Shown one piece after another: positions 22,732-31,625 of a stretch of 64,000 bases of DNA. The stretch is from positions 390,001-454,000 of the forward strand of contig NZ_CP054699.1 of NCBI RefSeq assembly GCF_022558445.1, written 5' to 3'. This DNA comes from Candidatus Contubernalis alkalaceticus. Its GTDB lineage: Bacteria; Bacillota; Dethiobacteria; SKNC01. The notes below the pieces were generated by a model. That model was given only the letters and a program-made list of their open reading frames with translations, did no database searches and was not told the DNA's origin. Within the stretch, counting starts at the first letter, position 1, and the number at the start of each line of letters is the position of its first letter. A program made the position numbers and the translations under genes.

Positions 22732-23106
22732 GTGGCAAGAATAGCCGGAGTGGATTTACCAAGAGATAAAAGGGTGGAGATTGCCCTTACCTATATATAT
22801 GGGATTGGGAGGAAAACTTCTCAAGATATCTTAAGTGAGACCGGGGTTAAAGACAGTACCCGGGTTAGGGATCTTACGGAGGATGAAATTGCTCGACTCA
22901 GGGATATAATTGAGAAACAGCACAAAGTCGAAGGAGACCTTCGTCGGGAAGTAACCATGAACATAAAAAGGCTCATTGAGATTGGAAGTTACCGGGGCAT
23001 TCGCCATCGCCGGGGGTTACCGGTAAGGGGACAAACCACAAAAAATAACGCCCGGACCAGAAAAGGCCCTAAGCGTACTGTAGGAATCCGGAGAAAGAAA
23101 ATATAA
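22732..23106 (+). CDS. rpsM: 30S ribosomal protein S13
   Basis: S13, 124 residues, from GTG 22732 behind AAAGGAGG. It has [20 protein letters not shown] at the start and [19 protein letters not shown] near the C-terminus. It bridges the 30S head to the 50S subunit. It opens the alpha cluster after an 83-base gap. Confidence 0.98.
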   Translation: MARIAGVDLPRDKRVEIALTYIYGIGRKTSQDILSETGVKDSTRVRDLTEDEIARLRDIIEKQHKVEGDLRREVTMNIKRLIEIGSYRGIRHRRGLPVRGQTTKNNARTRKGPKRTVGIRRKKI

Positions 23107-23120
23107 AGGGGGGACAATGA

Positions 23121-23513
23121 ATGGCCAAAAGAAGAACCGCTCGACCCCGTCGTCGTGAGCGTAAAAATATTGAACATGGGGTGGCTCATATCAAGTCAAC
23201 CTTTAATAATACTATAATATCTATTACCGATTTGAAGGGTAACAGCATATCCTGGGCCAGCGCAGGGACGGTAGGATTTAAAGGTTCCAGAAAGTCTACA
23301 CCTTATGCCGCCCAGATGTCAGCTGAAGCCGCAGCCAGGGCAGCTATGGAGCATGGATTGAAAGAGGTAGAGGTTTTTGTGAAGGGGCCCGGAGCAGGTC
23401 GAGAGGCTGCCATCAGATCGCTGCAGGCAGCAGGTCTTGAGGTTAATCTCATTAAGGATGTAACACCTATACCTCATAATGGATGCCGGCCGCCCAAGAG
23501 AAGAAGGGTATAA
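23121..23513 (+). CDS. rpsK: 30S ribosomal protein S11
   Basis: S11, 130 residues, with [15 protein letters not shown] and the C-terminal [18 protein letters not shown]. It lies in the 30S platform by the E site. ATG 23121 is behind GGGGGG. Normal length and place in the alpha cluster. Confidence 0.98.
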   Translation: MAKRRTARPRRRERKNIEHGVAHIKSTFNNTIISITDLKGNSISWASAGTVGFKGSRKSTPYAAQMSAEAAARAAMEHGLKEVEVFVKGPGAGREAAIRSLQAAGLEVNLIKDVTPIPHNGCRPPKRRRV

Positions 23514-23546
23514 ATAGAAATATCTAAGGAGGTGCAACAGTAACGT

Positions 23547-24176
23547 ATGGCGAGATACAAAGAGTCTGTTTGCAGACTTTGCCGCCGTGAAGGACTAAAA
23601 CTCTATTTAAAGGGTGAAAGGTGCTACACAGATAAGTGTGCCGTTGACCGGAGAACATATGCCCCCGGTCAGCATGGACAGTCCCGGCGGGGCAAAGTAT
23701 CAGAATTTGGACTACAGTTAAGGGAAAAACAGAAAGCCAGAAGAATCTATGGAGTTTTAGAAAAACAGTTTAGAAACTATTTTAAGAAAGCTGAGCGAAT
23801 TAAAGGGGTAACCGGGGAAACTCTGCTGCAGATCCTGGAAAGCAGGCTGGACAACGTAGTTTACCGTTTGGGTTTTGCCGGCTCTAGGAATGAAGCCAGA
23901 CAGATGATTACCCACGGCCATTTCCGGGTAAATAATCATAAGGTGAATATTCCATCTTATTTGGTAAGCCCTGGGGATGAAATCTCTGTACGGGAAAAAA
24001 GCCGTAACTCCCCCAGATTTAAGGAGCTTTGGGAAATTGCTGAACAAAGGTCCCAGCCGGAATGGTTGGAATTGGATGCAGAAAACTGGAAGGGCAGGGT
24101 AGTTCGTCTGCCTATTCGAGAGGAAATTGATATTCCTATCAGTGAGCATTTAATTATCGAACTTTACTCCCGTTAA
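23547..24176 (+). CDS. rpsD: 30S ribosomal protein S4, zinc form
   Basis: S4, 209 residues, with an N-terminal zinc knuckle C9, C12, C26 and C31 (the C+ form). The S4 RNA-binding domain carries [20 protein letters not shown]. It nucleates assembly of the 30S body and, in several bacteria, represses its own operon. ATG 23547 is 16 bases after an AAGGAGGTG, a rather long spacing. Confidence 0.98.
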   Translation: MARYKESVCRLCRREGLKLYLKGERCYTDKCAVDRRTYAPGQHGQSRRGKVSEFGLQLREKQKARRIYGVLEKQFRNYFKKAERIKGVTGETLLQILESRLDNVVYRLGFAGSRNEARQMITHGHFRVNNHKVNIPSYLVSPGDEISVREKSRNSPRFKELWEIAEQRSQPEWLELDAENWKGRVVRLPIREEIDIPISEHLIIELYSR

Positions 24177-24228
24177 AAATATGCCCCTCAGAAGGTTTTT
24201 ATGAACTTATTAGAGGAGGTTTGATTGA

Positions 24229-25176
24229 ATGATTGAAATTGAAAAACCGAGAATTGAGTGTGTCTATACGGACGAGAGTAACTCTTATGGTAAATTTACA
24301 ATAGAGCCTTTGGAGAGAGGATACGGAATCACCTTAGGGAATTCCCTGAGAAGAATTCTTTTGTCTTCCCTTCCTGGATCTGCAATAACTTCCATCAAAA
24401 TTGAGGGTGTTCTGCATGAGTTTTCAGTTATCCCCGGAGTACTGGAGGATACTGCTGAGATTATCCTCAATCTAAAAAAATTGTCCATGAAAATTAGTGA
24501 TTCCGAACCACAGACTTTAATTGTGGAAACGGATCGGGATGGGGTTGTTACTGCTGGGGATATTAAATTACCTCCCTCGGTGGAAATATTGAGTCCTGAT
24601 CTGGTCATTGCTACTCTGGAAAAAGGGGCCAGTCTCTATATGGAGATTGTGGCAGAAAATGGAAGAGGGTATATCCCGGCGGAAAGGAATAAAAAACCTA
24701 ACCAGCCCATTGGTATCATTCCCGTTGATTCCATTTTTACTCCTATCAGCAAAGTAAATTACCAGGTAGAAGATACCCGAGTAGGTCAGATAACCGACTA
24801 TGATAAGCTTACGGTAGAGGTATGGACCGACGGAAGTATCCGACCGGACGAAGCCATCAGCCTGGGCGCCAAGATACTCAACGAACATTTCAATCTCTTT
24901 GTAAACCTCACCAAGGAAATTAACGATGTGGAAATAATGGTGGAAAAAGAAGAGGATGAAAAGGGCAAAATTTTAGAAATGACCATAGAGGAACTTGACT
25001 TGTCAGTTCGTTCTTACAACTGTCTGAAAAGGGCAGGCATTAACAGCGTACAGGAACTCATTCTTAAAGCCGAAGACGATATGATGAAAGTACGTAACCT
25101 GGGTAAGAAATCTCTAGAAGAGGTACAGAACAAACTGGCAGAGTTGAACCTGTCCTTAAAGGCCAGCAACGAATAA
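24229..25176 (+). CDS. rpoA: RNA polymerase alpha subunit
   Basis: RpoA, 315 residues. The N-terminal dimerisation domain contains [20 protein letters not shown]. An acidic linker around residue 240 ([10 protein letters not shown]) leads to the C-terminal domain with [16 protein letters not shown] and [12 protein letters not shown], which binds UP elements and activators. ATG 24229 is behind GAGGAGG. It lies between rpsD and rplQ as usual. Confidence 0.98.
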   Translation: MIEIEKPRIECVYTDESNSYGKFTIEPLERGYGITLGNSLRRILLSSLPGSAITSIKIEGVLHEFSVIPGVLEDTAEIILNLKKLSMKISDSEPQTLIVETDRDGVVTAGDIKLPPSVEILSPDLVIATLEKGASLYMEIVAENGRGYIPAERNKKPNQPIGIIPVDSIFTPISKVNYQVEDTRVGQITDYDKLTVEVWTDGSIRPDEAISLGAKILNEHFNLFVNLTKEINDVEIMVEKEEDEKGKILEMTIEELDLSVRSYNCLKRAGINSVQELILKAEDDMMKVRNLGKKSLEEVQNKLAELNLSLKASNE

Positions 25177-25193
25177 GGAAAGGTGGAATGAAA

Positions 25194-25532
25194 ATGGCTT
25201 ACAGGAAATTTGGCCGCAGCAGCAATCAGCGGAGGGCAATGCTTAGAAATATGGTTACCTCCTTGATACTTGCGGAAAGAATTGAAACTACAGAGGCCAA
25301 GGCAAAAACTGTTAGAAGAATTGCTGATAAGATGATTACCCTGGGCAAGAGGGGCGATCTGCATGCTCAGCGCCAGGCTTTAAGCTATATGCTGGACGAA
25401 GATGCCGTATATAAATTGTTTCACGATATTGCGCCCAAATATGAGGACCGTCAGGGTGGCTACACCAGAGTGTTAAAAAAAGGGCCCCGCAGGGGAGATT
25501 CTGCCCCTATGGCCATCCTTGAATTGGTGTAA
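25194..25532 (+). CDS. rplQ: 50S ribosomal protein L17
   Basis: L17, 112 residues, beginning [22 protein letters not shown] 25194 is preferred over ATG 25188 because the site GGAAAGGTGG ends only a base or two before the latter. It closes the alpha cluster. ecfA1 follows after 31 bases. Confidence 0.96.
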   Translation: MAYRKFGRSSNQRRAMLRNMVTSLILAERIETTEAKAKTVRRIADKMITLGKRGDLHAQRQALSYMLDEDAVYKLFHDIAPKYEDRQGGYTRVLKKGPRRGDSAPMAILELV

Positions 25533-25563
25533 TTTAAGATTCAATAGAATAAGGTGATTAAAT

Positions 25564-26409
25564 TTGCAGGAAATAATCCAGTTTCAAGGGGTTAGTTATA
25601 TCTATAATCAAGGCAGGGAAGATGAGGTTTTAGCCCTGGAGGATGTCACCTTAAAAGTTGAAGAAGGGGAGTTTTTGGTGGTGTTGGGACATAATGGTTC
25701 TGGAAAGTCCACACTGGCCAGACTAATAAATGCCCTTCTAATCCCCTCCAGGGGCAGAGTAATAGTGGACAACTTGTCCACGGATAATCCCCAAAGCCTT
25801 TGGAAGATCAGACAAAATGCAGGGATGGTATTTCAAAATCCAGACAATCAAATTGTAGGCACCACGGTGGAGGATGATGTGGCATTCGGTCCGGAAAACT
25901 TAGGGCTTCCTTCAAAAATTATTAGGGAACGGGTAGATGAAGCCCTAAAAAGAGTAGGAATTCCAGAGCTAGCAAAACGGCCTCCTCATTTTCTGTCTGG
26001 GGGACAAAAACAAAAGGTGGCTATTGCCGCAGTAATCTCTATGCGCCCTCGGTGTTTAGTTTTAGATGAGCCTACGGCACTGCTGGATCCAGAGGGCCGA
26101 CTGGAAGTGCTTCAGACGGTAAAGGAATTGAATGAGAATGAAAATATTTCCGTGGTTTATATCACGCACTTCATGGAAGAGGCCGTGACTGCTGACCGTA
26201 TTGTGGTTATGGAGCAGGGAAGAATTGTCATGGAGGGGTCTCCCAGAAAAATTTTTCCCCAGGTAGAAAAATTAAGGGAACTGGGTTTAGATGTCCCCCA
26301 GGTAACCGAATTGGCACTTCTCTTACGAAAGGAACAGGGATTTCATGAACTGCCGGAAGATATTTTAGAAACTGAGGAACTGGTGAACTATTTATGCTCA
26401 TCCAGGTAA
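25564..26409 (+). CDS. ecfA1: ECF transporter ATPase EcfA1
   Basis: ATP-binding subunit of an energy-coupling factor (ECF) importer for vitamins or metal ions. Walker A is GHNGSGKST (42-50), the signature LSGGQKQ starts at 144, and Walker B is CLVLDEP (164-170), followed by the switch histidine in YITHFM. It starts at TTG 25564 and overlaps ecfA2 by 16 bases. No substrate-binding S component lies nearby, so this is probably the shared group II energising module, in its usual place after rplQ. Confidence 0.93.
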   Translation: MQEIIQFQGVSYIYNQGREDEVLALEDVTLKVEEGEFLVVLGHNGSGKSTLARLINALLIPSRGRVIVDNLSTDNPQSLWKIRQNAGMVFQNPDNQIVGTTVEDDVAFGPENLGLPSKIIRERVDEALKRVGIPELAKRPPHFLSGGQKQKVAIAAVISMRPRCLVLDEPTALLDPEGRLEVLQTVKELNENENISVVYITHFMEEAVTADRIVVMEQGRIVMEGSPRKIFPQVEKLRELGLDVPQVTELALLLRKEQGFHELPEDILETEELVNYLCSSR

Positions 26410-27266
26410 AGGATTTGACCCATATTTATATGTCCGGAAGCCCTTATGAGCATTGGGCTCTGAATAAAGTAAACCTGGAGGTCTGCCAGGGGGATTTTTT
26501 AGGCCTGATCGGCCGCACCGGTTCAGGAAAAACTACATTGGTGCAGCACCTGAACGGACTTTTGAAACCTACGGAGGGAACTGTACTGTTTAAGGGCAGG
26601 GATCTTTATGGGGAGCAGGAAGTAGACTGGAGAGAAATTAGACAGAAGGTTGGATTGGTATTTCAGTATCCTGAAGAACAGCTCTTCGGCGAGACGGTGT
26701 TTGAAGATGTGGCCTTCGGCCCCAGGAAAATGGGCTTGAAGGAGGAAGAAGTGGAACGAAGGGTAGAAAAAGCACTGAAGATGGTTAACCTTGATTTTAA
26801 GGAGTTTAGCGGACGTTCTCCCTTTAACCTCAGCCGGGGTGAAATGAGGAGAGCTGCCATGGCAGGAGTATTGTCCATGGAGCCGGAAATCCTGGTCATG
26901 GATGAGCCTTCCTCCGGGCTTGATCCCCGGGGCAGGAAAATGCTTCTGGAGCAGGTGAAACAATTCCACCGACAAGCTGGCATAACGGTGATTTTTGTTT
27001 CCCATAACATGGAAGAGGTAGCCCAGTTGGCCAATCGACTGGTGGTTATGGAGAAGGGTCAAATTGTAATGGATGGAAGCCCCGCGGAGGTTTTTAGAGA
27101 AGCAGAAAAATTAATGTCAATAGGGCTAGGGATACCTCAGGTCACCCGACTGATGCTGGAGCTAAAAAATAAAGGCAAAGGAGTCAGGACTGAGGTTTTT
27201 AGTGTAGAGGAAGCCAGGAGAGAAATAGTAACGGAGTTTCTGGAAAAGCAGGGTGAAAAACCATGA
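26394..27266 (+). CDS. ecfA2: ECF transporter ATPase EcfA2
   Basis: Second ATPase of the ECF module, 290 residues. Walker A is GRTGSGKT (40-47) and Walker B ILVMDEP (166-172). Odd: the ABC signature reads LSRGE (146-150) where most family members have LSGGQ, so two of five positions differ. It starts at ATG 26394 inside ecfA1 and its stop overlaps the ATG of ecfT, so the three are translated together. Confidence 0.93.
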   Translation: MLIQVKDLTHIYMSGSPYEHWALNKVNLEVCQGDFLGLIGRTGSGKTTLVQHLNGLLKPTEGTVLFKGRDLYGEQEVDWREIRQKVGLVFQYPEEQLFGETVFEDVAFGPRKMGLKEEEVERRVEKALKMVNLDFKEFSGRSPFNLSRGEMRRAAMAGVLSMEPEILVMDEPSSGLDPRGRKMLLEQVKQFHRQAGITVIFVSHNMEEVAQLANRLVVMEKGQIVMDGSPAEVFREAEKLMSIGLGIPQVTRLMLELKNKGKGVRTEVFSVEEARREIVTEFLEKQGEKP

Positions 27267-28060
27267 TTAAAGATATTACCATGGGACAGTATTATCCGGC
27301 AAAATCTTTACTGCACGACCTGGATCCACGCATGAAAATAGTGTTATTGTTTTTTTATATGGTGTTAATATTTTTTGTGAAGACGTTCTATGGGTTTTTT
27401 TTCATTGGGATAATCACTTTGGGGATGATAAAGGGAAGTCGGCTTCCCGTAAGATTTTTTTTAAAAAGTTTAAGACCTATATTAATTATTATCAGCTTTA
27501 CTCTTTTCCTTCATGCTTTTTTCACTAAGGGAGGAGAGGTATTATTGTCCATAGGACCCTTAACTGTAGAAGCCGATGGGTTAGTGACCGGCCTATTCAT
27601 GACACTGAGGTTGATAATACTTGTAATCACTACTTCCTTATTAACCTTGACTACCTCGCCCATTGCCTTGACTGACGGGATTGAGTATCTGCTGAGCCCG
27701 TTGAAAAAAATTGGGGTGCCTGCTCATGAGGTGGCTATGATGATGACTATTTCACTGCGCTTTATACCTATACTGATTTTAGAAAGTGATAAGATTATGA
27801 AAGCGCAGTTAGCCAGGGGAGCAGACTTTAACCGGGGCAGCATTGTGGAGAGGGCCAGGAACATGATCCCACTGATGGTGCCGCTGTTTGTAAGTGCATT
27901 TAGAAGAGCTGATGAATTGGCTTCAGCCATGGAAGCCAGATGTTACCGGGGTGGGGAAGGTAGAACCAGACTGCATAATCTGCAGCTTTCCCCCAGGGAC
28001 TACTATGCATTAACCTTTGTGGCCAGTGTTTTTATGCTGTTTATCGTGACTGGGCTATAG
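27263..28060 (+). CDS. ecfT: ECF transporter transmembrane subunit EcfT
   Basis: Membrane subunit that couples the two ATPases to exchangeable S components; 265 residues with hydrophobic segments near 25-65, 100-125 and at the C-terminus. The coupling-helix motifs are AQLARGADF and AMEARCYRGGEGR, matching the paired Ala-Arg-Gly signatures of EcfT. ATG 27263 overlaps the ecfA2 stop. Confidence 0.93.
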   Translation: MIKDITMGQYYPAKSLLHDLDPRMKIVLLFFYMVLIFFVKTFYGFFFIGIITLGMIKGSRLPVRFFLKSLRPILIIISFTLFLHAFFTKGGEVLLSIGPLTVEADGLVTGLFMTLRLIILVITTSLLTLTTSPIALTDGIEYLLSPLKKIGVPAHEVAMMMTISLRFIPILILESDKIMKAQLARGADFNRGSIVERARNMIPLMVPLFVSAFRRADELASAMEARCYRGGEGRTRLHNLQLSPRDYYALTFVASVFMLFIVTGL

Positions 28061-28115
28061 TGGATGCAGCCGGTAGTATGTATTTATTATCTGTTGGTTA
28101 AGGGGTGGAAGGGAT

Positions 28116-28850
28116 ATGTTGAATGTGAAACTTACCCTGGCCTATGACGGTACCCTCTACCATGGATTCCAAAGGCAGAGAAACGCCATAAGTATTCAGG
28201 AGGTTTTAGAGAGAGCCCTTCATAGAGTCTATGGTGATGTTACTCCAGTAACTGGATCTGGAAGGACCGACTCCGGAGTTCATGCCCGGGGTCAAGTGGC
28301 AAATTACTATGCTCCCTTTGAAATTCCCATAGACCGAATTTCCTATGCTCTAAATTCTCTGCTTCCAGGTGATATCAGGGTCTTAACGGCGGAAATTGTT
28401 TCAAAAGAATTTCATGCTCGGTTTGATGCCAGGAGTAAAATATATTCATATCTTGTAGATCAGGCAGAATTTCATTCAGTAATGAATCGTCTTTATTCAT
28501 ATCATCTGCCAGGACCCTTGGATGTCAGTAGTATGGACCAGGCTTCGAAATATTTTTTGGGGAAACATAATTTTTCAGCTTTTTGTTCATCTAAAAGCTG
28601 TGTAAAAAATAAAGAGAGAGAAATAAAAAAAGCTTTTTGGGAAGAGGAAGGCCATATGCTGCGTTTTGTTATTGAAGCGGATGGATTTCTCTATAATATG
28701 GTCAGAATTATTGTCGGAACCCTTTTGGAAACAGGTAAGGGTAGAATGAGTCCCCGGGATGTTTCTTTAATTATTACCTCGGGGCACAGGCAGGCAGCTG
28801 GTCCCACAGTGCCGGCCAGAGGGCTTTGTTTAGAAAAAGTATACTATTAG
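28116..28850 (+). CDS. truA: tRNA pseudouridine(38-40) synthase
   Basis: TruA, 244 residues, modifies uridines 38-40 in the anticodon arm. The catalytic aspartate is D52 in GSGRTDSGVHA. The N-terminal LAYDGTLYHGFQRQ and the C-terminal RIIVGTLLETGKGR are diagnostic. The order ecfT-truA-rplM-rpsI is standard in Firmicutes. ATG 28116 is 15 bases after AAGGGGTGG. Confidence 0.97.
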   Translation: MLNVKLTLAYDGTLYHGFQRQRNAISIQEVLERALHRVYGDVTPVTGSGRTDSGVHARGQVANYYAPFEIPIDRISYALNSLLPGDIRVLTAEIVSKEFHARFDARSKIYSYLVDQAEFHSVMNRLYSYHLPGPLDVSSMDQASKYFLGKHNFSAFCSSKSCVKNKEREIKKAFWEEEGHMLRFVIEADGFLYNMVRIIVGTLLETGKGRMSPRDVSLIITSGHRQAAGPTVPARGLCLEKVYY

Positions 28851-28895
28851 ATAAAATTAAAGTGGATAAATGTAGTCATTTAAAATGGCTTCTAC

Positions 28896-28920
28896 TTGAC
28901 AGTTAAGGTTAAATTATAAT
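28896..28920 (+). promoter_or_regulatory. Possible promoter upstream of rplM
   Basis: TTGACA at 28896-28901 and TATAAT at 28915-28920 are both perfect hexamers, but the spacer is only 13 bases, too short for a normal sigma-A promoter. The 143-base truA-rplM gap may also hold an L13 leader, which I could not fold convincingly. Confidence 0.35.
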
Positions 28921-28993
28921 AAAATACGTTTGTGTGGATTAAATTATAAAAACATTACCCCAGCTAAAAGCGGTGTTAAAGGAGGGATAATAT

Positions 28994-29425
28994 ATGCGTA
29001 CTACTCAAATGGCAAAAGCACATGAAGTGGAAAGAAAATGGTACATCATTGATGCTGCAGGCAAACCCTTGGGAAGAGTTGCTACTGAAGTTGCCCGGCT
29101 TCTAAGAGGCAAACACAAACCCATATTTACGCCCCACGTGGATACAGGGGATCATGTAATCGTGATCAATGCAGAAAAAGCACTGTTGACAGGAAGTAAA
29201 CTGCAGCAGAAAAAATACTACCGTCATACCGGATATCCCGGCGGATTAAAGACGATAGGGTATGATGTTCTTATGAAACAAAAACCTGAACTGGCCATGT
29301 ATAAGGCTGTTAAAGGAATGATTCCCCATAATCGTCTAGGAAGGGCGATGTTAAAGAAGTTAAGAGTGTACCGGGACGACAAACATACTCAAGAAGCTCA
29401 AAGACCTGAAGTCTGGAGCTTTTAG
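28994..29425 (+). CDS. rplM: 50S ribosomal protein L13
   Basis: L13, 143 residues, carrying [20 protein letters not shown] and [18 protein letters not shown]. An early 50S assembly protein. ATG 28994 is behind AAAGGAGGG. It is paired with rpsI, as almost universally. Confidence 0.98.
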   Translation: MRTTQMAKAHEVERKWYIIDAAGKPLGRVATEVARLLRGKHKPIFTPHVDTGDHVIVINAEKALLTGSKLQQKKYYRHTGYPGGLKTIGYDVLMKQKPELAMYKAVKGMIPHNRLGRAMLKKLRVYRDDKHTQEAQRPEVWSF

Positions 29426-29461
29426 ATGACCTTTTAGATTTCTCAAGAAAGGAGGAGAGAA

Positions 29462-29854
29462 ATGGCACAGGTACAGTATTATGGAACTGGAAGAAGGAAA
29501 AGATCAGTTGCCAGGGTCCGGTTGGTTCCCGGCGACGGTCGCATAATTATAAATGATTTACCCCTGGATGAATATTTTGGATTGGAAACCCTTAAACTTA
29601 TTGTAAAACAGCCCCTGACTTTAACAAAAACAATTGATAGTTTTGATGTAATCGCCAAGGTTGAGGGGGGCGGAAACTCCGGTCAGGCAGGTGCAATCCG
29701 GCACGGAATTGCCAGGGCCCTTTTGTTAGCGGATCAGGACATGCGTCCCATGCTAAAAAAAGCAGGTTTCTTGACCCGGGACCCCAGAATGACGGAAAGA
29801 AAGAAATATGGACTAAAAAAAGCTCGACGAGCCCCTCAGTTTTCCAAAAGATAA
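29462..29854 (+). CDS. rpsI: 30S ribosomal protein S9
   Basis: S9, 130 residues, with [16 protein letters not shown] at the N-terminus and the basic C-terminal tail [12 protein letters not shown] that reaches the P-site tRNA. ATG 29462 is behind AAAGGAGG. It ends the plus-strand translation block and is followed by a bidirectional terminator. Confidence 0.98.
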   Translation: MAQVQYYGTGRRKRSVARVRLVPGDGRIIINDLPLDEYFGLETLKLIVKQPLTLTKTIDSFDVIAKVEGGGNSGQAGAIRHGIARALLLADQDMRPMLKKAGFLTRDPRMTERKKYGLKKARRAPQFSKR

Positions 29855-29859
29855 AGAGA

Positions 29860-29890
29860 AAAATACCAGTGAGCGCTGGTATTTTTTTAT
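29860..29890 (+). terminator. Bidirectional intrinsic terminator after rpsI
   Basis: AATACCAG (29862-29869) and CTGGTATT (29876-29883) form a perfect 8-base stem with a T run on the plus strand; an A run before the stem gives a T run on the minus strand. It separates rpsI from the convergent small membrane protein gene. Confidence 0.85.
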
Positions 29891-29909
29891 TGTACTTATT
29901 TTGAAAAAA

Positions 29910-30116
29910 TTACTTGTTTTTCGAGATTTTTGAGGCATAAAGTGAAATTGCCATAGTAGTTATAAACCATACGATACCACCCACAAGGCCTATCCAGGAA
30001 TAACTCCCATCTCTCAAGTAATTAAAGTAAGTTGCAGAAATAGCAAAAGTGGCACCCCCTGCTATGCCAAAAATAAGTCCGCACTGGAGGGGTTCAATTT
30101 TTTTGGGGACAGTCAT
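29910..30116 (-). CDS. Small hypothetical membrane protein, 68 residues
   Basis: No family recognised. It starts MTVPKKIEPLQ and has two hydrophobic segments, about residues 14-31 (glycine/alanine-rich) and 41-60, joined by a short polar loop, with a lysine-rich end ISKNK. ATG at 30116 (minus) is preceded by AAGGAGG at good spacing, so translation is likely. It ends at the terminator shared with rpsI. It lies downstream of the chromate-type transporter pair on the same strand but 134 bases away, so co-transcription is uncertain. Confidence 0.72.
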   Translation of the reverse strand: MTVPKKIEPLQCGLIFGIAGGATFAISATYFNYLRDGSYSWIGLVGGIVWFITTMAISLYASKISKNK

Positions 30117-30216
30117 ATCCAGTCCTCCTTTCTTTAGAAAAATTAATCATACTAAATATAGCAAAATCATTAAAACAGAGCTTTTTCTTAGATGTTTTTG
30201 AAAGTGAAACCTTAAA

Positions 30217-30252
30217 GGCCCCACCTCTAAGCACATGTGTAGTAGGAGGTTC
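30217..30252 (-). repeat. Degenerate fragment of the three-hairpin repeat
   Basis: GGCCCCACCTCTAAGC (30218-30233) followed by GTAGTAGGAGG resembles only the third hairpin of the repeat described at 31396-31519, in the same orientation. The stem is decayed. It starts at the stop codon of the transporter gene and may be a relic copy or chance similarity. Confidence 0.35.
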
Positions 30253-30778
30253 AACCGTATAATATAAAACCCGCAACGCCGGCTGCCATGATGATTAGTA
30301 TGGGGTTAAGACGGGTTAAACTTAATAGTAAAAAACTTCCTAGAGCGATGAAAACGCTTCTCAGGTCTTCCAGGGTAACAGTGGACTGGATAATAGTGAT
30401 GGCTGCCAGGCTGATCAAAGCAATGACAGCTGGCCTAAGCCCTTTAAAGGCTGCCTGGACTAAAGGGAGCTTATAAAACTTCTGTAAAAACCGGGCAATA
30501 ATTAGGATAATAACGAAGGAAGGGAGGACTACCCCCAGGGTTGAAGCCAGGGCTCCAGGGATGCCGCCAACCCGAAAACCTACAAAAGTAGCCAGGTTAA
30601 TGGCGATGGGCCCTGGGGTCATCTCTGCTATGGCAATAATATCTATGAATTCATTATAGGTGAGCCAGGCGTTTGTCCGAATCACTTCTTTTTCAATAAG
30701 GGGCAGCATTACATAGCCTCCTCCAAAACTGAACAAACCTACCTTTAGAAAGCTCATAAAAATATTTAAAAGCAGCAT
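30251..30778 (-). CDS. Chromate transporter-family protein, half-size (second)
   Basis: One half of a split CHR-family transporter, 175 residues and about six hydrophobic segments. Family hallmarks: FGGGYVMLPLIEKEV and the MTPGPIAINLATFVG loop. ATG at 30778 (minus) is chosen because GGGGG lies about seven bases upstream; an in-frame TTG at 30784 is too close to that site. It sits 15 bases after the first half on the same strand. Members act as proton/anion exchangers for chromate or, often, unknown substrates; chromate itself is not proven here. Confidence 0.9.
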   Translation of the reverse strand: MLLLNIFMSFLKVGLFSFGGGYVMLPLIEKEVIRTNAWLTYNEFIDIIAIAEMTPGPIAINLATFVGFRVGGIPGALASTLGVVLPSFVIILIIARFLQKFYKLPLVQAAFKGLRPAVIALISLAAITIIQSTVTLEDLRSVFIALGSFLLLSLTRLNPILIIMAAGVAGFILYG

Positions 30779-30793
30779 AAACAATCCCCCGTG

Positions 30794-31378
30794 CTATTCT
30801 TCATTTCGATAAAATAATAAACCGGTGAGGACCCCTATTACAATGATTAATATAGGATTGAACTCTAAAAACAGGGCAATCAGTAAGAACGAGATAATAA
30901 ATGCCAGGCTTTTTATATTGGTTACAGTGGGCCTGCCAACTTTAAAGACAGCAGCGGCAATAAAAGCTCCCACTGCCGGGCGAATCCCACTGAACACCGC
31001 TTCAACCCCGGGAAGATTCTGAAACTGCAGGAAGAAGGCAGCAATTATTAAAATAACTGTAAAGGAAGGGATTGCAGCACCTAGAACAGCTGCCAGTGAG
31101 CCAAAAGCACCCATAATCTTATAACCTACATATACTGCACTGTTTATAATGATGGCACCTGGAGCGGTCATGGCAACGGCCACAATGTCCACAAACTCTT
31201 GGGGGGATACCCATTTCTTTTTATCTACAATCTCCTGCTTAACTAAAGGCAGCATAGCCAGTCCTCCCCCAAAGGTAAAGGCACCTATTTTAAAAAAGAT
31301 AATAAAAATATGTAGAAACTTCTTGTAAACACTTTCCTTTTCCTTTTGTTCAGATGATAATTCCCTGTCTTGGGACAT
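30794..31378 (-). CDS. Chromate transporter-family protein, half-size (first)
   Basis: The partner half, 194 residues. A charged N-terminus of about 20 residues (SQDRELSSEQKEKES) precedes the membrane part. Hallmarks are FGGGLAMLPLVKQEI and MTAPGAIIINSAVYVG. The two half-size genes correspond to the SCHR pairs, whose products probably insert in opposite topology and dimerise. ATG at 31378 follows AGGGAGA. A copy of the three-hairpin repeat fills its 5' leader and a good promoter lies just beyond. Confidence 0.9.
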   Translation of the reverse strand: MSQDRELSSEQKEKESVYKKFLHIFIIFFKIGAFTFGGGLAMLPLVKQEIVDKKKWVSPQEFVDIVAVAMTAPGAIIINSAVYVGYKIMGAFGSLAAVLGAAIPSFTVILIIAAFFLQFQNLPGVEAVFSGIRPAVGAFIAAAVFKVGRPTVTNIKSLAFIISFLLIALFLEFNPILIIVIGVLTGLLFYRNEE

Positions 31379-31395
31379 GTTTGTTCTCCCTGAAA

Positions 31396-31519
31396 TTTAT
31401 CTCTTTTTAGGATATAGGACCCCCACCTCTTAGCGTTCGCGTAGGTGGGGCTTAAAAACTGGTGGAGTAGAGACTCCACCTGATTCTCCGATTGTTTCAG
31501 CTTGCTGAAATGAGTCCAC
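31396..31519 (-). repeat. Three-hairpin repeat, copy R1
   Basis: A 124-base copy on the minus strand. Reading in that direction: hairpin 1 around TTTCAGCAAGCTGAAA, hairpin 2 with GGTGGAG/CTCCACC arms, hairpin 3 with CCCCACCT/AGGTGGGG arms, then the conserved tail CCTATATCCTAAAAA and GAGATAAA. It lies 18 bases upstream of the transporter start codon and begins almost exactly at the predicted transcription start of the promoter at 31525-31553. Confidence 0.88.
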
Positions 31520-31524
31520 CATTA

Positions 31525-31553
31525 ATTATAACACTAGGGATATATGTTTACAA
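31525..31553 (-). promoter_or_regulatory. Sigma-A-type promoter for the transporter pair
   Basis: On the minus strand, TTGTAA (31553-31548), a 17-base spacer and TATAAT (31530-31525). Transcription would start near 31518, at the first base of repeat R1, making R1 the 5' end of the transporter mRNA. Confidence 0.6.
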
Positions 31554-31625
31554 AGTCAGGTATTATTCTCGTTTTCATATAATAGATTATAACAAAGAAT
31601 TTAGTTAAGGTGGGGATGGAGTAGA

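Noticed and set aside
30094-30276. 60-residue minus-strand ORF between the transporter and small membrane protein
   Set aside because: It overlaps the start of the 68-residue membrane protein gene in another frame and lacks a binding site and family features.
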